From: Unio delphinus
Taxonomy: Eukaryota > Mollusca > Bivalvia > Unionida > Unionidae
DNA: 64,000 nt
Assembly (NCBI GenBank): GCA_029339505.1
Contig: JAQISU010000166.1
Location: 4,354,501 to 4,418,500, forward strand
Direction of reading: 5' to 3'
Shown here piece by piece: positions 15,401 to 28,300 of this stretch (position 1 is its first letter; every line of letters starts with the position of its first letter). The notes beneath the pieces were generated by a model. It was not told the DNA's origin, ran no database searches, and saw only the letters and a list, made by a program, of their open reading frames with translations. The position numbers were made by a program, and so were the translations under genes.

Positions 15401-16222
15401 TGCACAATTAATCATACTAGATTTGTTTTAAGTGTTTTGATTGGCTGATAATCCTGTTGCTTAGCCCAATATGCATTCAATTAGAAACAGAATGTACACA
15501 CAAGCGACTGCCATCATTGACTAATTACTACAGTATCAATGTATATGAGCCAATAAATGAAGAGAAGTAGATTCAAGCATTCATTATGCTCAGGGGCAAT
15601 TTAAATGTTGATAATACTACAGCATGAAAACTAGGAATTGCCTGATATCTTGTAGTGCACAAGCATTTGTCCAGGATTAGCATCCAGCACACTTTTCTCT
15701 GTCAGACTTTGAAAATTTACTCTTTGATTTGATCAGCTCTTGGCTATGAATTTCAGTAACATTTAACTAGTTTGGTCCCACTAAATATAAAGTTTCTTGG
15801 GTTCTCCTTCAGTGGAATATGCGACATGTTACTATTAATATTGGATTGGAGCCAGTCCCAACCTGGGAGCCAGTCCCAACCTGGTTTTAGCTGTTTCTTT
15901 ACATCATGTAGTGTGGCTTCAAAAATCACTTATTCATCTGGTGCCTTGGAGGAAGTTGCCGATGCCAGCTCTATATGAATTCAAAAGCTGACAATCACAG
16001 AATTTGTTTTGGCTAATTAGAGACAAATGCATAACATTAAGGTGATGCCCAATATGGATATAGTGGCCATATGAATCTACTTAACACTCTCTGCAAATTA
16101 TACTGATTTTAATATTACTAATCCACATGGATTTAGCCAATTTGTGACAAAAATTGTAACTGCAGATCCAGGTAAGTAGCAAAATTAAAAGTACGTTATT
16201 CACAGCTTTCTGTAATTATGGC

Positions 16223-16318
<96 letters not shown>

Positions 16319-19300
16319 TTGATGGCTCTTTGTATGCTCAGATGATGCTTTTTGCTTTCTTATCACTTATATCAATAAGTACATGTACACAAAGGAAAGG
16401 CAAGCCACATCAAGAATTGATCACATGCACACAAAGGAAAGGCAAGCCACATCAAGAATTGATCACATGCACACAAAGGAAAAGCAAGCCACACCAAGAA
16501 TTGATTACAAGCACACAAAGGAAAAGCAAGCCACACCAAAAATTGATTACAAGCACACAAAGGAAAATCAAGCCACACCAAGAATTGATCATATACACAT
16601 TTGCACACAAAGGAAAGACAAGCCACACCAAGAATTGATCATATAAACACAAAGGAAAGGCAAGCCACACCAAGAATTGATCATATACACACAAAGGAAA
16701 GGCATGCCACACCAAGAATTGATCATATGCACACAAAGGAAAGGCAAGCCACACCAAGAATTGATCATATACACACAAAGGAAAGGCAAGCCACACCAAG
16801 AATTGATCACATGCACATAAAACTCACTTTTCCTGCTTAAGAAGCTTGTTATAATGTAGAGCATTACAACAGTTGCAAGATGTATTGATCAATGATCACA
16901 CACATAAAACTAACTTTTCCTGCTTAAGAAGCGCCATAGCTCTGTTAGCTGGAAGGACAGGGTTGGTGGGATCAAGGTCCATTCCCTTTGTATAACATTC
17001 AACTGCATTGGTATAGTCCTGCTTGTTAAAGTAGTCATTCCCCTGCAACAGAAAATAAATACATTGATATATGTTTTAAAGATTTATTCTAGCAAGTTAA
17101 ATTGATGCCAGCAGCTAACGTGTAAAAGTGTCTGAGATTTTAATTACTTATATAACAGTATTAATAATGCATGCATGTTCTAATTTATTGATGGAACCAG
17201 GCAACAAACATTACCCCTAAATACCCGATCTACAAAATGTGACAGTTACTTAGTTCAAAAGTGACCATGATATAGGCTTAATAATACTGCCTTTCATAAG
17301 CAATATGTCATATTCAAATTTCAATCTGATCTCTCTATATTTAATGTTATAATTGATTTCGTTTTGTATTAAAAATGACTCTGAGATGCTTTCTATGTCT
17401 GATAATAAATGAAGACAAGTTTAAAAGTGTGTTTTCTTTCATAATTAAGCTCTCATGACTTTTGAAAATTTCATCCCTGAGTCAATGACTCTTCAGTTTC
17501 AAGTCCCAAAAAAAACAGTATATGGATTTGTCTCCCCATGTGTTTAACATTCAAGTTGTCTCAGGCTACTGGGTAATGGATATTTATATCTATGTAATTA
17601 CAAGATTATCATTTTAAAAAATTATCTATATTGTGTCTTGTACTGTATGTTACTGGTAATAACAACCCTATGGGAAATATTTTCCTTACCAATTTCACTA
17701 TACATTGTTAGTAAACCTCACTATACCTTGCTAGTAGACTTCACTTTACATTGTTAGTAGACTTCACTTTACATTGCTAGTACACTTCACTCTACATTGC
17801 TAGTGAACTTCACTATACATTGCTAGTAAACTTCACTTTACATTGCTAGTAAACTTCACTCTACATTGCTAGTGAACTTCACTATACATTGCTAGTAAAC
17901 TTCACTATACACTGCTAGTAAACTTCACTTTCTACAAGCGTAACAATGATTATCTTTCTCAAATCAAATATAATACTTTCATCTCCTAATTATCGTCTAG
18001 GAGGCATATTACTTTTATTGAAGGATCTAACCTTGTCTTTCTCCATCAAAGCATGCTGCTTTTTTCTCTCTATCTCCAACTCCTCATCAGTTTCATAATC
18101 AGATGATGAACTATCCTCCTCCTCATCTTCAACTTTGGCACATTCTTCATCCTACAATTGGTTTTAAAAGATATCTTTATCACAGCCTTTCAGTTGGATA
18201 TTCTGTTCATAATCATTGTATATACAAGTTTCTCAAAGCAGAGGAAATCAGAAGAAAACAACATTGAACCTGTCATTGTTAACCATTATGATTTTGATAG
18301 TGAAAAGAAAGTATTGTGTAGTTTTGACAAAATATAAATGGAATGAATTCATAATGATGCAGCAACAAAAATCTTTCTGGTACTGATTCAAAAAGCAAAG
18401 TGAAAGCATGTGTACTATAAAGGATATAAGAAAGGTAGGATTTCCTTAACATTGTTCTGAGAGTAAAAAATTAACCAAACCTTGGACAAGAAGTGAAGAT
18501 CAGACTAATTATGATATTGTCAGAAGATTGTGAAGCCATTTTTAATTGTAAAATATACACACTTATATGCTCATTTTTACACAAAAGCTGCATTACGATT
18601 TTCCCTGTTTAAATATTTTGATACAATGTGTGTGTGTGTGTGTGATTAGCTTTAACAATTTTTTTTACCCATATTGCTATAACGCTGCAGTGCTGTAGTT
18701 TATAGTGTCTAGCACTGGCGCATCATGCTGCAGACATGTAGCATGATGTTTCACCCAATCACATTATCCTGACATCAGGCCAACCAGTCCTACCACTAAC
18801 CTCTTAATGCTAAGGGCCTAGCAAGGCAGCAGTTAGTACCATTTTTTTAAGTCTTTGATATGACTCTTCTGGGATATGCAAATGACAGGACAAAATCATG
18901 TCTTCTTTATCTGGTAAAAAGAATGGTCATCAATACACTTACATTTGTGGATCTTGAATTTCCTCAAAATATTCTTACTTCTGCTAATCTGATCAATAAA
19001 TCCAGTCCATCATAAGCAGAATAGAGTTGGATCAACATAAAATAAATCGATCCATTACAGACCAACTGGAAAATTTTGTTCAATGTGCATTTATTCAAAA
19101 TATGAATTTCAATTTTAAGCAGGAAAAAGAAATGAGAATTTTTTTAAAACTAATGTCGAGCATGCAGTGAAGTTCAAAGGTCTCTGGGTAGTGCAATGTA
19201 GCCTATATACGAAAATTGACAAGCCCATTAGGTTTAGCCCCCCCCCCAAAAAAAAGAAAAGACATTTAAATGACAGCTATGAGCACATTAATATTGTTAC

Positions 19301-22300
19301 TGTGTATTGATGAATCTACAGTTGTGTATTTATTTTGAAATACAGCATAAATTCAATTTTTTATTTCTTGATATGATTTCTTGAAGTGTATTCCTGTATT
19401 AATAAACCTTAGGTAGGAAAATTAAATGTGTATATAATAAAATAATACATTTGTATAGGAAAATATAATCTTTTTTTTATTTTTTTTATTGTATTACTAT
19501 TTATTATTGAACACAAGGTATCAGGATTTTGCATATTCCCCTACATCACCACCTGACCTGGCGTATGGGGCATGATCTTAAATTCTTTTGTGTCCTGATC
19601 TCTACATGTGTTCCCTACACAACACGCACACACATGCACACACAGACACTTACTTACAATCACACTTATTGTACACAAAGTCATACTCGCATATAAACCC
19701 CAAGATGCTTGAAATTGCATTAAAAAAAAATAATAATAAATATATAAATTTTAAAAGTAAAAATAGTAATAATAATAATAATAATTCATGTACCAAAAGT
19801 TGATAATAGGGTCCACTTTCTTTTAAACTCTTCACTTCTGTTATTCACTTTGGCGACATATTTTTCCAGCATTTTATATGATAAAACACAATTTTTATAA
19901 TAGGCAAGATTTGGGCTTTTTGATGCACAATGTGATCTGTATATAACATATTTTGCAAGCAAAATTAGGAAGTTGTTATTTCCTATAAAGACATCTTTTC
20001 GGATAATTCTAAAATTTGGGTCATAAGTTTGGATCCATTCTACCAACAGTTTCCAAAAGTTTTCAGTAACTAAACAGTCATAAAATAAGTGCTCAATTTC
20101 TTCTATTCCCTCATTACAAAAGGTACATTTATCATTATCACTTAAATTAATCTTTTTTAGAAACTGGTTTGTGGTAATATTTCTGTGGAGAAATCTAAAT
20201 ATAAAATATAATCTTGGTTCTTTCCTTCTTCAGACTAATACATGTACTTTACTCTTCAGGTTGTGCAGTATAACTCAGAAAAAAAACATTCATATTTTCC
20301 CAACAAATTCAGTAACCTGTAATTAGTGAATGAAAAGAATTTCTCCACAGCAGTCTGCATAAATACATGTAAATTGAGACACATATATGTAAATACCAAT
20401 ACATATAAATACAGACATATATATGTAAACTGAGACACATATAAGCAAATACAGACGTGTATATGTAAATAGAGACATATATAAACAGAGACATGTAAAT
20501 ACATATATTATATGTAAAATAAGACATTTATTTGTGTGGAGCTTTTGTGTGCAAGTTTATGGCTTTTTAACAGAGCTTTTACAATTTGAATAATGTCACT
20601 ACAATGTCTGCAGTGTAGTAGTTAATAGTGATATCAAGCACTGAGGCATCATGCCAAAGATATGCAGCATCATGCCCCACACTGACACAATATCATGTCA
20701 CCAGCCCAACCAGTCCTAATAATATGGTATGACTCGGATGGGGTTTGAACCCATGACATTCCACATTTGAGTCAGTCTCTAATCACTTAGGCTACTGGTG
20801 CAGTCTACAGATACATGTAAACATTGATACATATGTGTAAACACTGACAGATATATGTAAAAAGACACACATAATATATATATATATATATATTTGTATA
20901 GCGCCTAATCTTGAGACGCTCTAAGCACTTTACAACATCTATAATGATATGACTACAAAAAAACATGAAATTAGAAAACATAAAAAAATGTTGAAAATAT
21001 TTAAGGTAGGAAACATTATTAGGTCTTTAAGCTTGTTCCTACAGTCGAAAAAGGTGAAGTTCTTAGAGCACTCTTGAAAGGGATCATTGTGACTTTGTGT
21101 CTACATTCTGTTAGGCCATTGTATGAGAAAGAATGTTGTCCATATGACTTCATTTTCATAGCGGGAATAATTAGTATACAATTGTCAGAAGAGAAGCATA
21201 AGTACCTTGCTGGTGTGTACACATGGGTGGGGCAAGATCGGATTTTTGGACTGGTGTCCGTCAGTGAAATGTAGCACAGTGAACACAGTTTGTGTTTGAT
21301 TCTGGATCAACTGGATAGCCAATGTAGGGTACAGAGCAGTGGGGGAGTGTGCTCTGACATGGACATAAACACATATATCTCAGCTTAAACACAAGTATAT
21401 AAGCCCTGACATGTTGATGTAAACAGACACACATGTAAACAATGACACATATAAGTAAAATTAGACTTGTATATGTAAACATACTCTAATGTAAACATAA
21501 ACATGCATATGTAAACATAGGCACATAAATGTAAACATACATATTTCTGAAAATGTACTATATAGACTCAGTGAATTGGCAGATTTTCTGCACTACAGTG
21601 TGCATGCATGCATGTTTACACACAGATGTCATATGTACCAATTAAAGCAATTAAGAAATCTGATCTCTTACCACATCAAATTTATCCCAAGCCCTGTAAT
21701 CATAGCTACTGATTCTCTTTGTTTTACTGGTAACTGGATTTTTTGATTCCTTCTTGATCTTCTTTTTCTTCTTTTTTTCAAGACTGTTTCTCACTGGGGG
21801 TAAGTTCTGAAGATACAACAGACAAAATCATCAAAGATGGACTGGTAATTACTCTACATTTGTGATAAATACACTATTCATCAAGAGATACACTGTTATG
21901 TATGGTATTATGAATATATAATTTGTATTGTTTGTTGACTTTTTTCTCCATGGTTATATGTTATAAATTATTGCATTTTATAACTGACCTTAGTCCAAAA
22001 TCAAGTTCATGGTGTACCTGACAAGGGTCATTGTGTCTGTAAACAACATAATACATAGCTAATATTGTTTTGTGAGAATACATTAAATATTAAAATCAAC
22101 ATCAATGGATGTAGATCTGTTCATCTTAATCTGAGTTGAGCATATTGGTATTCCCCCCATGGAAAAACCTGGTGTTTGCCAAATTCTTTATTTTAATTTT
22201 AGTAACACTTTATCTTGCTGACAACTTGAAATGCTCCAGAAATGAATTGTTATCACTCATCATGGTTCCGTTACTTTTTTTTAGTCTTTTATATAATGTG

Positions 22301-25300
22301 TTTACTTTAAAATTTACTCATTCTTGTCATATCATTCCTATTGCAAGATCATTCTTATTTTTGTGTTCAGATTTTCATTTGTGTGGAATTATTTAGTAAA
22401 ATTATCAATCACTGGAAATACAAAGTGCTCATCAAGAATCTTGGATAGAAACATTAATTTGGAATTGCAGTTAATTCAGACATGAACATTTTTATTATTA
22501 TTGTGATACAGTAAAGGACTCTTAATACATCATCACACTATATGCCATTGGCGCATTACCATGTCTGAGACTATAGCCACATAAACAAATCCAATATTGG
22601 AACTTAATTGGAATACAACTGGAACTCATTGGAACTTGTGATAGAACCTTAATGACTATACTGACAATACTGTAAGTTCTTTTTACATTTTCAATTTTGC
22701 ATTCTTGGCAAATAAATCATTTGTTGATATTTACAAAACTTCTTGGTTTTCACTCATTTTTTTATACTTAGCTTAAGAGCAATGTTCATAGAAGAAAAAG
22801 AGACATTCAAAAAGATATATTTTTGACTACAGTAATCATGTCACAGATAAAGCAAAAATATTCATCAATAAATATACAATAGAACCTGTCTTGAAAGACC
22901 AATCCATCTGCTAAAACATAATGGTCTCTCAAGACAGGTGGTCTCACAATACAGGCTATAACACTATATAATGAATAAATCTGTGCATGGATATTCTGGT
23001 CTCTCAAAACAGGTAGTCTCTCAAGATGGGTTTACTGTACTCTATCTATCAAACATTTCCAAGCATTTATTGCAGACATGACCCATGCTTGTAAATCATT
23101 AGTGTGACCAAGTCACGCATCTAATACAGGCATGACCCATTCATTTAAATCATTAGTGTGACCATGTCATGCATCTAATACAGACATGACCCATGCTTAT
23201 AAATCCTTTCCGTGACCATGTCATGCATCTACAACAGATATGACCAATGCCTGTAAATCATTTGTATGACCAATGCCTGTAAATCATTTGTGTGACCATT
23301 AATGTTCATGCAGTGAAACAAATCTTTGCAATTCCCTAACAGTAGAGACCCAAGTTGCATGCAAATAGCTGGGCAGCAAATTCAAAAATTTGCCAGTCCT
23401 ACCTCAACAACCTACTAAGCGAGAATATGTTGATTACTTTATCATTTTAGCTGTGCTGATATTTACAATGGCAGAATTCAATGGTTAAAATACCCCCAGA
23501 TGTGCGGGCTGTATTTATAAAAACAAAGATCAAAAGAACATGTTGCAATAGCTGGGTGACAAGACTTTGACTAGCAACTTGGGTGGGAAAATGTACTAGT
23601 ATTTACAAGACAGAATTCAGAGACGGAAAGATCCTGAGATGTACATGTGGTTATTATAATTGTACACCAGAACTTTAGCTTCATTTCTGATTGTAGCCAA
23701 ATAAATAGTGCATGCGACCTTGAAATCAAGACTTGCACAAAACATCATTTGAAATTCTGGATAAGTATTTTGGGATTAAATGGCAAACTTACAAAGATTT
23801 TTTATGAGATTCTGAAGAGTGCTGAAGTTTCTAGAACTGACAGTTTGGATGGAATAGGAGCTAAGTGTAAGAAAGTGTATGATGCCTAGGGTTACGGGTC
23901 AAAACGGACCGGTACCAAAAAGGCCCACGACCAAAACGGACCAGTGCTTAAAAGGCCCGGTCCAAAAAGGCCCGACCCAAAAAGGCCCATTTAGATATTT
24001 ATTAATTACTACAGTACTAGTCTAATAAAAGTAACTAATACGTAAATACCAAATCCTTGTTTTACTGGTGAATGTCTATAAATAATAAGCAGTAGAGAAT
24101 CATTGTGCAGTATGTCACAATTGTCCGACAAGTGATCATGGCAATAATTTTAACATTACTACATGTTCTATGTAATATGAAAAAAAGGCAAATAATATTT
24201 GTGTTATAAAACATTGTATTAAAGCAAATCAATAATATCTTTTTTATAAAATATCAGGCAATGGCCTTGTCATGATATTATGTATGCATTTATTATATAT
24301 GTGTTATATTCTGTGTTTTGTAAGCACCGTCTTTGTGTTTTGGTCGATATAACTCAAGTCACAATTGGAAAATAATAGTTTTCTTTTTTTTTTTAAAAAT
24401 TAACATACATTTGTGTGATGGGTTATAAAGAGATGAAGAAGAAAGGATAAATGTAATTAGTATAAATAAAAGAAAGACAAACACTAATGTCATTTCAGAT
24501 TTATAAATTTGTTTTTAAGAACAATCATTATTGCTAATACATGAATATTAAATTCTAATTTCAAATACTACAAACATATTGTTCATAATGTCTGTCAAAT
24601 TAATTTAATAGTAACATATATTCAATAATTATACAATAACTGCAACAAATATTCATCAAACTATAAAATCATGCATACAGAGATACTCAATTGTCAACCA
24701 AATACCTTAACAAAATTGCACAACTTTGGTTGCCGACATTAATATTATATTACGATATATGATACAATACTGGGATAACAGGGGATATAGTAATGTTGTT
24801 CACGGTTCATAAGCATTTTTTAAGATTTATTTATATTTCCTTTCCATATATTTTGGCTAGGATGAACTCACTTTTTCAACGTTCACATAGCTTCAAATTG
24901 CAAAAAATGCATTTGCTAAATCTAAATGTTTCTCTTTCAAGGCTCTCCAAAAACATCAAAGTATGAAACGACGATCATGAAAACAAAAACAACAGATGTA
25001 TCACACGAACACGAACATTCTTAAAAATTAAAGTCGTTTCAATGCACATAATACAAATTCTAACTTTATTTTGCTGCATTATGGGAACAACATCATGAGT
25101 ATAAATTATGTCTTGTTTCCTATCAAACCTTTAATTCTAAAGTATTCTATAGCAATATATGAACGAAAGTAACATTTCCTTATACAGTATATATATTTAA
25201 AAAATGGGGTCAATGCAGCTGGATATAAAACATTTGGTATGGTAGTCGCTTACCAGCGGGCCTATAATATAGTTCAACTTATGTTATATCGACTCATCTC

Positions 25301-28300
25301 TGCATCAACTTTATAAGAAAATTATTTATTTTCTAAAAAATGGCATTTATTAGAATCATTATGTCGTTAATGACAACATCGGAAGTCCAATAGTCACGTG
25401 GTTACACATAACTCCAGAAGTTGTTTTCGGAATATTTAAATTTGTAGAATTTTGTATTCTTTCATTTTATTGCAACTAGTATACCATTTTGCTTTTTAAA
25501 AAAAGTTCTCTAGAACTTTTGAAAGTGTGGGTTGTTAGATTTGTGTACTCGTGCCACTAGCAATGCAAATCGCAAGTACCATGCAACATTTTATCAACAA
25601 CTTATTTTAATCGTGTCTTTCCGCAGGCAAACACATGACAATTCCTGATAAAATAAGTAAGTTTCTTACTCATTTTATGCTTGTATCATTCGATCTAACA
25701 AGTTTAAGAGGTTTTGTTATTATTAGGCCATCCAGTTATCGGCAATGTTATGCCACTACCATGTTAGAACCCGATACATTTAGCTAACGATCAGTTTAGT
25801 TTAGTGTTGGAACCCTGTATAGTTGACAGTGTTTATACCTACACTCTGAGACCATACAGCTCACCGACAGAGTTAAAAAAACTTAGAGGTTTTGATCTCG
25901 CGCTGCATGTATTAGTCCCAAAGCGTATTTAAAGATTTTTCAAATCTGTAGCATCGTCTCTCTCGTCCTAGTTCGCTAAGCGCAAAATACTGGCCTCCCT
26001 CCGCAGTAGTGGCACTAATTGGTAGAAGCCTAGCCCTATGTGTACTGGCCTTGAATTTAGACGATGGGGCCAGCCTGAAATTGTATAACAGATAACAAAA
26101 AATTGATTTGCAAACGTAATAACTGTATATACCAACATGTATAAATATTAAAATTATACTGAGAATTATGTCATGCACTTTAATAGACTAATGTTTTTAT
26201 ACTGTTATGCTTTATTTTTGCTGTGTTTATCTTCAACGTCGTTGTTTGTTCGTACTTTCTGGCGGTATACTGACCAGTCCTCATCTGGAAACACTGGGTT
26301 ATCCAGCGACCATCTGCGGAGGTATTCGATAAGGGCCTGTGAAGCATGTGTTGTAGCCTTCATTTGCAGCATCTGCACTGTTTGACGTATGTGAGCGCTT
26401 GGCAGGAACTGAAAAGCCAGCACTTGACGAACGAAGGAGTGAAGGCCATCTCGTCGAATATACGTTTCTGCCAATCCAACCGACTGAACGTGCCGCCATA
26501 CGGCCTGGGACCAGTGGAAGGCACTGTTAGCGTTGTTGAGTAGTAATATATTTAAAAGTGTACTTACCAGTGCTGCACGTGCTATGTTGCCAAAACCCAT
26601 ACATGTCACAAGTGATCGCATGCTGTCATGGCCTAACTTCCAGAGCACAATGAATACAGCGAACATACGCCATTATACTAATTGCTTAGTTTTTTTTTTA
26701 AGTCGTAATAAATTGATGAAAACAGATTATGGTGAAACAATAAGTGCAAGAAACGTAATTGTGTGTCGCTGCGACAAATTGAACACAACAGGTAATTTAG
26801 TAAAACAATTCTAAAATTAAAGAAAATAGATTGTAATAAAGTTAGAATACAAAGAAATCCATAAGCATCTGAATCTGTGTCAACTTAAAGACTTTGTCGT
26901 TTATATATGTATTACATGCTGTAATTATCTTAGTATTTTTTGCTGCGCGTGCGCATTTCCATAGAATATATATTTTCTGTTTACAGATAAGCGCCTGGGG
27001 TAGTTTAGTAAAGAAAGTCTCTGTAATCATTGAGAAAACCTGTTAAACTATTATAACACGTCAAGCGCTGTTGAGACCGGAGCATGGGAAAGAGTTGTGA
27101 TTGTAGAGACTTGTATTTGCTTCATAATTGTGATTATCAAAGTTTGCTTACAAAATACATAACTCTTAAACAAAAACAGGTAAAGGAAGTGTGAAAAGTA
27201 TCTGGCGATCGCTTATTCTTTTGTAATATCGATACTACAATCTGCGTAATCGGCAAAGGTCTGTTGTTTGCTATCCGTGCTTTATTTTTTTTTTTTAGGT
27301 GTTAATCATTACTAACCAGTGCTTCAGTTTTGACAGCTTAGTGGTTTAGTAATACATGTAAAAATGCCATTGACCTGGAAGTGAATAGATATGGGTATTG
27401 TAGAAAAGCTGTCTTCTTTCTTCTTCTGCTTCCTACTACCACTACTACTACTATTATTATTATTATTATTATTAATCGATCTTGTAAACAGTCCTTTTTA
27501 ACCCGAGCTATTCCGTCCAGGTCCTTTCTGACCTTAGCCTTTTCCGTCCAGGTCCTTTCTGACCCATTACTGGCCTTTTTGGACCGGGCCTTTTTGACCC
27601 CGGTCCGTTTTGACCCGTTACCATACCTAGCTTTGTGTTTGAAATATGACGATTCCTTGGATTGACAAAATTCTGTCTCACCCTGAAGGACTAAACAAAA
27701 GTTACACCGCTCTGAGGCTATTCTGTATGTCTAAAGTCAACAATATTGGTGCAAAACCCATACCGTATTAAACTGATGAAAATACAAATCTGAAATGCTT
27801 ACCAATTCAAAATTGGCAATTGTCACCCGAATATTATATTCAAAATAATACTAAGTTTGGACAAATGGGATATCACCCCTATGTTTCCATGACTCGAAAT
27901 ATGGCAGCCTATTCCGTGCATGGCTAAGAAAATATTTAATATTTATGCATCAGGCTATGGAAATGAAATACATTACTTTGAACTATTTCTGGCATTTCAG
28001 TCAAAATTTGAATTTTTAACCACAACAACACAATCCAATGTTTACAGAAATGATCTATCATTGTGCAGAATTACCAGACGTGCCGAACAGGCTGACACAG
28101 TTGTACAAGTCAGTGTTACAATGGCAACCATTAGTTCTTCTAATCTGTAAAGTTCAATATTGTCTGGGATGGGACTGCAGCTTTTGCTGGTGGCACTGGG
28201 ACTCCTATTGTTACCAAAATGGGCGTACTGCCACTACTGGACGCCTAGTTTTAAAATCCTGGCGAGACCTCTGCAATTGTTTTCGCCTCTACAATATGGT

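Noticed and set aside
16330..16864. Several overlapping repetitive open frames on both strands
   Set aside because: Product of the 39-bp minisatellite; open in multiple frames, no splice or family support.
25912..26178. 88-codon minus-strand frame inside the MULE
   Set aside because: No match to transposase motifs and no clear start; left unassigned.
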